26,899 nt of DNA. Origin: UBA12068 sp038318455. Its GTDB lineage: Bacteria > Patescibacteriota > Minisyncoccia > Moranbacterales > GWC2-37-73. The notes under the pieces are model-generated. The model worked only from the letters and a program-made list of their open reading frames with translations, made no database searches and had not been told where the DNA came from. A program made the position numbers and the translations under genes. Positions 21,054 through 26,899 of the stretch are shown here, one piece after another. The DNA is taken from positions 1 through 26,899 of the forward strand of contig JBBQCF010000009.1 of the NCBI GenBank assembly GCA_038318455.1, read 5' to 3'. Within the stretch, counting starts at the first letter, position 1. Every line of letters begins with the position of its first letter.

Positions 21054-22190
21054 CTAATTTGATCTATTGTTTATTTTATTTCGCATTGGTACTTCCACGA
21101 AGCGATAAGTCAAAGTGGAAACGAGAATAACAATGAGCAGATAAATTGAGGCATAGAGCCAAGCAGCTGCCCAGCCAATGTCTGCCATTTTTATCGATGG
21201 AAATTTCTTTAGATAATTGAGAAGGAAATACATAATGGGCAAATGCATGAGATAAAGCGAATAAGAAATGTCACCTAAGTAAATTAAAGGTTTTAAATTA
21301 AGAAATCTCTGGCTGAAACCTCCTTCGGCATAAACACTTGTTAAAATGATAGCAGCAAAAGCAAGGATTGGAATAAAATCAGAAGTAGCAAGTGTCATAA
21401 CTGTCACAGTAAAAAGCATAGCCAAAATCCAAGAACTATTTTTATTTAGATAATGTCGACCGAAATCAATGCGATAAAGATCATAAATAAGCATTCCAAA
21501 AAGAAAACCAAAAAAACAGCGGAAAAAACCAAAATCATATGTTACGTCTAATTTATATTTCAGACTCGGATCAAGCGCACCGTTTGTCAATGATGATATT
21601 GGGTAAAGATAATAAATTATAAATAAATATCCAGTTACAACACTAAAAAAAATAAAAATTCTTTTCCAATTGGTGATTTTTCGAAATGGAATAAGCAAAA
21701 AAGGAAAAACCACATACATCCACCATTCAACGCTAATCGACCAGGAAGGGGTATTCCAAGAAATAATTTTATATAAACCCATGGAGTGAACAAGCAGTAA
21801 ATTGGCCCAAATTGTGTGCACATTAAACTTATAAAGATAATCATTTGGATAGAGAACATAATTGGCTCGATACCAAAAGAAAAAAGCCACCATGGAAAGA
21901 AAGGAAAATAAGTGAAGAGGGTAGATGCGGGCAAATCGAGCACGCATGAATTTTTTGAAATTTTTCCAGATACCATCATTGAATGATTCAGCATAAACAT
22001 GCATCATGATAAAACCGGAAAGCAAAAAAAATAAATCTACCCATAGATATCCTCTTTGAATGAATTGATCAAGGTGGCCATCCCAGGGCGCTAATGCGAA
22101 ACAAAAAATGTTGAAATGAAGAAGGATTACTAAAAGTGCGGCCAAACCACGAAGAGTGGTCAGTGATGAAAGATAGTGGACTTTTTTCAT
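21054..22190 (-). CDS. Acyltransferase family 3 membrane protein (OafA/YrhL-like)
   Basis: This is the only minus-strand gene in the window. The 378-aa protein has about ten membrane helices. The N-terminal LTTLRGLAALLVILLHF carries conserved Arg14 and His25. Further family marks are a GYLWVDLFFLLSGF segment (about 47-60) and SWSISVEWWMYVVFPF (about 149-164). The family O-acylates sugars of exported polysaccharides at the membrane. No SGNH domain is fused at the C-terminus, but a separate SGNH hydrolase gene faces it. The ATG is at 22188-22190. Its promoter is probably the TATACT at 22267-22272 on the minus strand. Confidence 0.93.
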   Translation of the reverse strand: MKKVHYLSSLTTLRGLAALLVILLHFNIFCFALAPWDGHLDQFIQRGYLWVDLFFLLSGFIMMHVYAESFNDGIWKNFKKFMRARFARIYPLHLFSFLSMVAFFFWYRANYVLYPNDYLYKFNVHTIWANLLLVHSMGLYKIISWNTPSWSISVEWWMYVVFPFLLIPFRKITNWKRIFIFFSVVTGYLFIIYYLYPISSLTNGALDPSLKYKLDVTYDFGFFRCFFGFLFGMLIYDLYRIDFGRHYLNKNSSWILAMLFTVTVMTLATSDFIPILAFAAIILTSVYAEGGFSQRFLNLKPLIYLGDISYSLYLMHLPIMYFLLNYLKKFPSIKMADIGWAAAWLYASIYLLIVILVSTLTYRFVEVPMRNKINNRSN

Positions 22191-22263
22191 TTTAATTTAA
22201 TAAACAAAATTATCAGCTCGCTAGTCATTATACAAACTAAAAATTAAAAAGTAAAATTCTGGG

Positions 22264-22272
22264 TAGTATAAT
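22264..22272. promoter_or_regulatory. Possible divergent -10 element
   Basis: TATAAT on the + strand (22267-22272) overlaps TATACT on the minus strand. It could start transcription leftward to the acyltransferase and rightward toward rubrerythrin. The rightward leader would be about 120 bases and includes only a 12-codon frame from 22292, with no other clear signal. Confidence 0.35.
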
Positions 22273-22345
22273 TTTAGGGATAGATTTTTTTATGACAACA
22301 AGAGTGAAAATCTCAATCTTCATTTTATGATTAGAAATTTATTTT

Positions 22346-22374
22346 TTGTGTGGAGCGTATAACTGATGTATGCT
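22346..22374 (+). promoter_or_regulatory. Rubrerythrin promoter
   Basis: TTGTGT (22346-22351) and TATGCT (22369-22374), 17 bases apart, with TGATG before the -10. The start near 22381 gives a leader of about 20 bases. Confidence 0.5.
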
Positions 22375-22401
22375 TAAAGGGTAATTATTAATGAAAATAA
22401 T

Positions 22402-22905
22402 ATGTCAAAAACACAAGAAGACTTGAAAGCAGCTTTTGCTGGTGAATCACAGGCAAATCGCAAATATTTAGCGTTTGCTAAAGTGGCTGAAAAAGAAGGA
22501 AAAACAAATTTAGCTAAACTTTACAGGGCTGTGGCTGAAGGAGAAACTGTGCATGCATTAAAGCACCTTGCTAATCTGGGCGAAATCAAAGATTCGCTGG
22601 AAAATTTGAAAGCGGCCATTGCTGGGGAAACGTATGAAATTGAAACAATGTATCCCGGTTTCATCGCTGATGCTCAAGCTGAAGGTGAAAAAGCGGCAGA
22701 AATTGGCTTTATTGGTGCTAATGAGGTTGAAAAAATTCATCAAAAACAATTCACTGAAGCTCTTGGTCAAGTTGAAGCCGGAAATGATATAGCCGAGCAA
22801 AAATATTATGTTTGTCAGGTCTGTGGTCAATTGGAATTGGCAGATGCACCAGAGAATTGTCCTGTTTGCAAAGCTCCAAAATCAAGTTTTACTTTGATGG
22901 AATAA
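22402..22905 (+). CDS. rbr: Rubrerythrin
   Basis: A 167-aa peroxide-scavenging protein with a ferritin-like di-iron domain (about 1-130) and a C-terminal rubredoxin domain. Di-iron ligand candidates are Glu15, Glu48, His51, Glu76, Glu79, Glu110 and His113. Rubredoxin cysteines are Cys138/Cys141 and Cys153/Cys156 (CQVCG and CPVCK). It reduces hydrogen peroxide using electrons from NAD(P)H via a reductase; the CoADR/NADH-oxidase-like flavoprotein two genes upstream is a possible donor, by inference only. It starts from its own promoter and ends at a strong terminator. The ATG at 22402 follows AATAAT without a Shine-Dalgarno sequence. Confidence 0.96.
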   Translation: MSKTQEDLKAAFAGESQANRKYLAFAKVAEKEGKTNLAKLYRAVAEGETVHALKHLANLGEIKDSLENLKAAIAGETYEIETMYPGFIADAQAEGEKAAEIGFIGANEVEKIHQKQFTEALGQVEAGNDIAEQKYYVCQVCGQLELADAPENCPVCKAPKSSFTLME

Positions 22906-22929
22906 ATTTTTTTGTCACAAAAAAACAAA

Positions 22930-22966
22930 AAAGAGCAGGCCACAGTGCCTGCTCTTTACTTTTTGT
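22930..22966 (+). terminator. Strong intrinsic terminator after rubrerythrin
   Basis: AAAGAGCAGGC (22930-22940) pairs perfectly with 22947-22957 around a 6-base loop, followed shortly by TTTTT. Confidence 0.9.
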
Positions 22967-22991
22967 ATGATATGGGTTAAAATATAAATTC

Positions 22992-23012
22992 AGTTCCGCC
23001 AGTGGGCGGACT
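22992..23012. repeat. Short GC-rich palindrome
   Basis: TCCGCC (22995-23000) pairs with GGCGGA (23005-23010), extendable by AG/CT past a bulge. It is a GC island in AT-rich DNA, like the one at 1167-1192, and resembles short palindromes scattered between genes in Parcubacteria (from memory). It falls between the rubrerythrin terminator and the ABC-F start. Confidence 0.5.
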
Positions 23013-23036
23013 ATTTATTAAATTATTTTTAGAGGT

Positions 23037-24488
23037 ATGGCAAATAATGACGTCGCAGTTAGATTTAATAAGGTTTCTTTTGAATTTAATCAAGATAAGC
23101 AAATCTTGGATGAAGCTTCTTTTTCGTTGAGACGAGGCACAAAAATGACTCTTATGGGCCAAAATGGTGCTGGAAAAAGCACAATCTTGAGCTTAATTAC
23201 GAGTGCCATTAAGCCAGATGAGGGTTCAATTTTTGTTGATGACCGCCTTAAAATTGCCCATGCTAAGCAAGTTATTCCGAGAGAGGATTTGGAGCTTACA
23301 GTAAGAGAATTCTTTGAAAAATGTTTTGATGAAAAGATTTATAACATCGATCCAAAAATCGATACTGTCTTAGAAGTGGTGAATTTACATGCTCCACACG
23401 ATAAGATTATCCGAGCCTTTTCCGGCGGACAACAAGCGCGTCTTCTTTTGGCTTCAGCTCTTATCCAGAATCCAGATTTATTAATTTTGGATGAACCAAC
23501 TAATAATTTGGACAAGGCTGGAATTGCACATTTGACTGCTTTTTTGATGACATATCAAAAAACTTGTATTGTGATTTCTCATGATGCTGACTTTTTGAAT
23601 TCTTTTACGGATGGAGTTTTATATTTGGATATCTTCACTAAAAAGGTGGAACAATATTTGGGGGACTATTATGTGGTGGTGGCAGAAATTGCAGATCAAA
23701 TTGAAAAGGAAAAGATGAAAAACGCGCAATATGAGAAAGAAATTGTTGCTAATAAGGAAAAGGCAAACTTTTTTGCAAACAAGGGAGGTAAGATGCGTCT
23801 GGTAGCTCGAAAAATGCGCGACAAAGCCGAGGAAATGGAAGCAGCTAAGGTTGATGTACGCAGGGAAGATAAGGCCATCAGGGCGTTTTCAATTCCTTCT
23901 CAACCAGAACTGGTCGGAGATTTGTTGAAAATTTCTTCACTCACTGTTGTTATTAACCATCATCCATATCCAAAAGATGCCAATGTTTCACTTAAAAAGA
24001 ATCAACACTTATTACTTTCTGGTCCGAATGGGATTGGAAAAAGTACGCTTTTGGAATCTTTGGCTATCGGAAAAGCTCTAGGTGCAAAAATTTCAGAAGG
24101 AGTTAGAGTGGGATATTATCGTCAAGATTTTTCAACATTGAACTTTGAAGACACTGTTTATGAATCGTTAGCTCAAGTTATGGGCGGCACGGATGAACAC
24201 AAATTGCGCAGTGTGGCTAGTGGATTCTTGATAGACAAAAAAATGCTTAATGCAAAGGTAGGAACTCTTTCTGAAGGACAAAAAGGATTGGTGGCCTTTG
24301 CTCGCTTGGTGCTTCAAGAACCGGGATTGCTTATCTTGGACGAACCAACAAACCATATTAACTTCCGTCATTTGCCTGTTATTGCAGAGGCTTTGGATAG
24401 ATATGAAGGAGCTATGGTGCTTGTCAGTCATGTTCCAGAATTTGTTCAGCAAATCAGAATTGATGAGATTCTTGACCTTGAAAAATAG
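23037..24488 (+). CDS. ABC-F family ATPase
   Basis: A 483-aa soluble protein with two ABC ATPase domains and no membrane segments. Domain 1: Walker A GQNGAGKST (41-49), signature FSGGQ (128-132), Walker B LLILDEPTNNLD (148-159). Domain 2: Walker A GPNGIGKST (329-337), signature LSEGQ (411-415), Walker B with Glu436 in DEPTNHIN. The charged helical linker (about 215-285) is the part that reaches the ribosome's P-site tRNA in ABC-F proteins. Members act in translation quality control or ribosome-targeting antibiotic resistance. At 483 aa it is shorter than EttA or Uup, and domain 2 has Asn instead of Asp after the DEPTNH motif. AGAGG lies only one base before the ATG. Confidence 0.92.
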   Translation: MANNDVAVRFNKVSFEFNQDKQILDEASFSLRRGTKMTLMGQNGAGKSTILSLITSAIKPDEGSIFVDDRLKIAHAKQVIPREDLELTVREFFEKCFDEKIYNIDPKIDTVLEVVNLHAPHDKIIRAFSGGQQARLLLASALIQNPDLLILDEPTNNLDKAGIAHLTAFLMTYQKTCIVISHDADFLNSFTDGVLYLDIFTKKVEQYLGDYYVVVAEIADQIEKEKMKNAQYEKEIVANKEKANFFANKGGKMRLVARKMRDKAEEMEAAKVDVRREDKAIRAFSIPSQPELVGDLLKISSLTVVINHHPYPKDANVSLKKNQHLLLSGPNGIGKSTLLESLAIGKALGAKISEGVRVGYYRQDFSTLNFEDTVYESLAQVMGGTDEHKLRSVASGFLIDKKMLNAKVGTLSEGQKGLVAFARLVLQEPGLLILDEPTNHINFRHLPVIAEALDRYEGAMVLVSHVPEFVQQIRIDEILDLEK

Positions 24489-24503
24489 ATTTGCCGATTG
24501 CTA

Positions 24504-24532
24504 TTGACTTTTTAGCTATGGCATGCTACAAT
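24504..24532 (+). promoter_or_regulatory. Near-consensus promoter of the cold-shock gene
   Basis: TTGACT (24504-24509) and TACAAT (24527-24532), 17 bases apart. The start near 24539 leaves a leader of about 88 bases, long for this window. The leader carries a GCAATAG direct repeat (about 24539-24567). Long 5'UTRs acting as cold-responsive RNA are known for cspA genes. Confidence 0.75.
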
Positions 24533-24626
24533 TAATTTGCAATAGTAGGTACTTCGCAATAGCAGAGTCGAGCTTCAAAAAGGCGCAGCCCAAACGTGCA
24601 TTTAACTAAAACAATCAAACAACACC

Positions 24627-24830
24627 ATGAACCAAGGAACAATCAAACGTTTGACAGACCGTGGATTCGGATTCATTTCTCAAGAAGGAAGTGATAAGGA
24701 TCTTTTTTTCCATGCAAAAGAACTTCAAAACATTGAGTTCAATGAATTGCAAGAAGGAGACAAGGTTGAGTTCGAAGTAAGCGAAAGCCCAAAAGGACCA
24801 AACGCAGTTAACGTTTCAAAAATGAACTAA
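24627..24830 (+). CDS. Cold-shock domain protein
   Basis: A 67-aa single OB-fold protein of the CspA family that binds single-stranded RNA and DNA and melts RNA structure. RNP1 is RGFGFIS (12-18) and RNP2 is DLFFHA (25-30). The usual C-terminal pattern KGPNAVNV is present. It is monocistronic with a near-consensus promoter, long leader and a tetraloop terminator. The ATG follows CAACACC with no Shine-Dalgarno sequence. It is probably abundant, as Csp proteins usually are. Confidence 0.96.
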   Translation: MNQGTIKRLTDRGFGFISQEGSDKDLFFHAKELQNIEFNELQEGDKVEFEVSESPKGPNAVNVSKMN

Positions 24831-24853
24831 TACTTCGTATTTAGATATTTTTG

Positions 24854-24885
24854 CAAAAACCCTCTTCGGAGGGTTTTTGTTTTGC
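24854..24885 (+). terminator. Intrinsic terminator after the cold-shock gene
   Basis: A perfect 11-bp stem, CAAAAACCCTC (24854-24864) with 24869-24879, capped by the stable tetraloop TTCG, then T-rich DNA. Confidence 0.92.
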
Positions 24886-24896
24886 TAAAATGGCTA

Positions 24897-24908
24897 ATGT
24901 GCTATGCT
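24897..24908 (+). promoter_or_regulatory. Probable extended -10 for rsgA
   Basis: TGTGC followed by TATGCT (24903-24908) resembles TGTGCTATACT before gldA. The start near 24915 places the whole structured leader (24923-25037) inside the rsgA transcript. Confidence 0.45.
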
Positions 24909-24922
24909 TTATCTATAAGAAA

Positions 24923-25037
24923 GAGAGTTAAGTATTGCAACTCTCAACTATTTTCCTTTTCGGCACGCTTCTTGGCCGAATCTATGGCTAATCGCTAAGA
25001 GTTTGCTTTCGCAAACTGTTGCCTTAAAAGAAAATAG
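24923..25037 (+). ncRNA. Structured, branched 5' leader of rsgA
   Basis: A 7-bp hairpin (GAGAGTT 24923-24929 with 24939-24945) is followed by a three-way arrangement. The closing stem pairs 24948-24960 with 25026-25037, 12 pairs with one bulge. Inside are a 4-bp stem CGGC/GCCG (24961-24964 with 24975-24978) and a perfect 7-bp stem AGTTTGC (25000-25006 with 25011-25017) with loop TTTC. No T-run follows, so it is not a terminator. About 20 bases separate it from the rsgA ATG. I know no riboswitch or leader family that matches. Confidence 0.5.
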
Positions 25038-25058
25038 TCTCAAGTTGTTGAATATATT

Positions 25059-26114
25059 ATGAACTTACAAACTTTAGGCTGGGATTTGTATAAAAATTCT
25101 TTGCCAGAAAATATTAACGAGAAAAATATTGCGCGCGTGGCTGTGGAAAACAGGGGTGGTTATTTGCTATATTCCGAAGAGGGAGAATTGGAAGGAATTG
25201 TGCAAGGAAAATTTATGCGCAGTGCAAAGTCCGATGCTGATTATCCAAAAGTGGGTGATTGGGTTTTAATTGAAAAATTACAAGGAGAAAATAAAGCTAT
25301 TATTAAAAGTGTGTTACCTAGAAAAACAAAAATTAGTAGAAAACGTGCAGGTGAAGACGTGGCTGAGCAAATTATTGCTGCTAATGTCGACATCGCTTTT
25401 ATCGTGCAAGGTCTAGATGGAGATTTTAATATCAGTAGAATGGAACGTTATGTGGCAATGGCCAAGGAAGGAAATTGCCAGCCAATAATATTATTGAATA
25501 AATCTGATTTGATTAATAATGCCGAGGAGAAACTTAAGGAAGTTGAGAAATTATTACCAGGTATAAGAATATTTTTAATAAGTGCAAAAGACAATATCGG
25601 AATCACTGAAGTTCGCAATTTGATTACTGATGGAAAAAGTGTGGTTTTTGTTGGTTCTTCCGGAGTTGGAAAATCAACACTGGTTAATACTTTGCTTGGT
25701 AGTGAGAGACAAAAAATTGATGAGCTTCGCTATGACGACAGCAAAGGAAGACACACAACCACCAAGCGCGAGCTTATTGTTTTGCCAAGTGGTGGAGTAT
25801 TGATTGACACACCTGGAATGCGCGAACTTGGTTTGTGGGCGAGTGAAGATGGTCTTATTGAAGCTTTTAGTGATATTGAAATTTTTGCCAAACTTTGTAA
25901 ATTTAATAATTGCGATCATCAATTCGATAAGGGTTGTAAAGTTGTTGAAGCAGCGAAAAACGGTGAAATCACAAAGCAACGCTATGAAAGTTATCTTAAA
26001 TTGAAAAATAGTCTTGACCCAATGAAGGCAAAAAAAGACGCCAATTCTTCACAAGCTCAAAGGCGTGGACGGCGTACTCTTATTAAAAGAGCTGAATACA
26101 GTAAGGATAAATGA
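25059..26114 (+). CDS. rsgA: Ribosome small subunit-dependent GTPase RsgA
   Basis: A 351-aa circularly permuted GTPase that checks late maturation of the 30S subunit. It has an OB-fold domain (about 25-95), then GTPase motifs in permuted order: G4 NKSD (147-150), G5 SAK (175-177), G1 GSSGVGKST (199-207), G2 in RHTT (231-234), G3 DTPGMRELG (250-258). The C-terminal zinc site is Cys280, Cys285, His287 and Cys293. All are intact. It follows the cold-shock gene after a terminator and a structured leader, fitting a role in ribosome assembly in the cold or under stress. It ends with TGA. Confidence 0.96.
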   Translation: MNLQTLGWDLYKNSLPENINEKNIARVAVENRGGYLLYSEEGELEGIVQGKFMRSAKSDADYPKVGDWVLIEKLQGENKAIIKSVLPRKTKISRKRAGEDVAEQIIAANVDIAFIVQGLDGDFNISRMERYVAMAKEGNCQPIILLNKSDLINNAEEKLKEVEKLLPGIRIFLISAKDNIGITEVRNLITDGKSVVFVGSSGVGKSTLVNTLLGSERQKIDELRYDDSKGRHTTTKRELIVLPSGGVLIDTPGMRELGLWASEDGLIEAFSDIEIFAKLCKFNNCDHQFDKGCKVVEAAKNGEITKQRYESYLKLKNSLDPMKAKKDANSSQAQRRGRRTLIKRAEYSKDK

Positions 26115-26170
26115 AATTAGTTTTCATATGGTGCGTATTATTATGATCACATGCAAAAATGGGATAAATA

Positions 26171-26179
26171 TTGTATAAT
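26171..26179 (+). promoter_or_regulatory. -10 element giving a leaderless sigma-factor mRNA
   Basis: TTG followed by TATAAT (26174-26179). Transcription should start at about 26186, the A of the ATG. The in-frame TTG at 26171 is part of the promoter and is not a likely start. Confidence 0.6.
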
Positions 26180-26185
26180 GCCTTT

Positions 26186-26788
26186 ATGACGGATGAGCAA
26201 TTGGTGGCAGATTTTTTGTCTGGAAATGAGAAGGCGTTGGAGTCTCTCATTGGGAAATATCTGAAACCTATCTACAACTTCACGTATCAATTGACGCGCG
26301 ACACTGGCGCAAGCGAGGACATCACACAAGATGTCTTTGTTAAGGTATGGAAAAATATTGGCACTTTTGATGAAAGTAAAAAATTTAAAACTTGGATTTA
26401 CGCTATTGCTAAAAACACTACATTAGACTGGCTTAGAAAAAAGAAAGCTATCCCGTTTACACTTTTTGAAAAAATTGATGGCAGTAATTTCTTAGATTAC
26501 GTGCCAGATGAACTTAGTTTGAATTCTGATGAAATTTTAAAATTAATAGATGCGCGTAGCGATGCAAGTAAACTCTTATCATTGCTGTCATTGCATACTC
26601 AAACAATTTCAATTCTGCATCACATGCAAGGATTTTCTTTGGTTGAAATAGCTGAAACTTTTGGTCAATCTATAAATACTGTGAAAAGCCAATATCGTCG
26701 TGGAATTATGCAACTTCGAAGTGCTACACTTTCAGATAGTGAAAAACAAAAAATAGCAGCTGCACCCAAGAACACATTGCTTTCGTAG
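26186..26788 (+). CDS. ECF-type sigma-70 family RNA polymerase sigma factor
   Basis: A 200-aa sigma factor with only regions 2 and 4. Region 2 (about residues 15-85) includes DITQDVFVKVWKNI and FKTWIYAIAKNTTLDWLRKKK, which contact the -10 and core polymerase. Region 4 (about 125-180) has the helix-turn-helix FSLVEIAETFGQSINTVKSQYRRG, which binds the -35. The linker of about 40 residues is acidic. The first codon is preceded directly by a TATAAT box, suggesting a leaderless mRNA. A second gene starts 14 bases after the stop and is a candidate anti-sigma factor. The regulon cannot be predicted from this window. Confidence 0.92.
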   Translation: MTDEQLVADFLSGNEKALESLIGKYLKPIYNFTYQLTRDTGASEDITQDVFVKVWKNIGTFDESKKFKTWIYAIAKNTTLDWLRKKKAIPFTLFEKIDGSNFLDYVPDELSLNSDEILKLIDARSDASKLLSLLSLHTQTISILHHMQGFSLVEIAETFGQSINTVKSQYRRGIMQLRSATLSDSEKQKIAAAPKNTLLS

Positions 26789-26802
26789 TATAAGTACATA
26801 CT

Positions 26803-26899
26803 ATGGAAAAACAAGCTAAGCACATCTTTAATAATAAGCATGAAATTGAGCCGCCAAAATATTTAATGGTGGCTATTTTAAAGCGTATTTCAAAGGAAA
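26803..26899 (+). CDS. Partial gene start, possible sigma-factor partner
   Basis: An ATG at 26803 opens a frame that stays open to the window end (32 codons). The predicted start is MEKQAKHIFNN, followed by a charged stretch and MVAILKRISKE. It lies 14 bases after the sigma factor stop, the usual place for an anti-sigma factor. The visible part is too short to show a zinc-binding motif or a membrane helix, so the assignment rests on position alone. Confidence 0.5.
   Translation, partial: MEKQAKHIFNNKHEIEPPKYLMVAILKRISKE

Noticed and set aside
22292..22330. Small gene upstream of rubrerythrin
   Set aside because: The frame has only 12 codons, no ribosome site and no recognisable peptide.
24946..25020. 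Coding tail on the minus strand reading SAKKRAEKEN
   Set aside because: The frame is closed by stops on both sides within a short distance, and the DNA is better explained by paired stems of the rsgA leader.

Overview
This is an AT-rich (by eye roughly one-third G+C), gene-dense bacterial chromosome segment using the standard bacterial code; TGA ends real genes at 3942 and 26114. All genes but one lie on the + strand. Few genes have a Shine-Dalgarno sequence and many start a short distance after an extended -10 box (TGTGnTATAmT-like). Short intergenic regions and compact versions of several families suggest a member of the Patescibacteria/Candidate Phyla Radiation, perhaps Parcubacteria. That placement is an inference from style and gene content; the window holds no rRNA or ribosomal protein gene to test it.

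Layout. 1-2626: an unrecognised 247-aa protein and a class II Fic protein, bracketed by two ~90% identical 59-bp direct repeats that each carry a terminator, with a 466-bp gene-free stretch between the genes that looks like a structured RNA. 2698-5910: a MacB/LolCDE-type ABC permease and ATPase, then DUF2177 and DUF1295 membrane proteins. 6170-9719: a heterodimeric ABC exporter with one degenerate ATP site. 9781-11584: TspO, a Pyr_excise-family protein, bacteriohemerythrin, and an orphan gene with an unusually complete transcription unit. 11732-13061: a BASS-superfamily transporter behind a large palindrome resembling a CsoR/CstR operator, then a DUF2892 protein. 13164-15384: a GldA-type dehydrogenase and a fused MsrB-MsrA. 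15553-18759: an emrRAB-like operon (MarR, two complementary half-adaptors, a 14-TM MFS pump). 18841-22905: a CoA-disulfide-reductase/NADH-oxidase-like flavoprotein, an SGNH hydrolase convergent with a membrane acyltransferase, and rubrerythrin. 23037-26899: an ABC-F ATPase, a cold-shock protein, RsgA behind a strongly structured leader, an ECF-type sigma factor, and the start of a probable partner gene running off the window.

Together the genes read as an envelope, efflux and redox-stress neighbourhood. Hemerythrin, rubrerythrin, MsrBA and the flavoprotein handle oxygen, peroxide and thiol damage; TspO, the Pyr_excise protein, DUF2177 and DUF1295 recall light or singlet-oxygen responses in other bacteria; MarR-MFS and the ABC exporters handle toxic compounds. 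I see no defence island, CRISPR array, transposase, phage gene or tRNA. The most unexplained signals are in the non-coding DNA: a promoter followed at once by a terminator-like hairpin, present twice; a conserved intergenic block present twice; the palindromic operator at 11674-11710; and the branched leader of rsgA.
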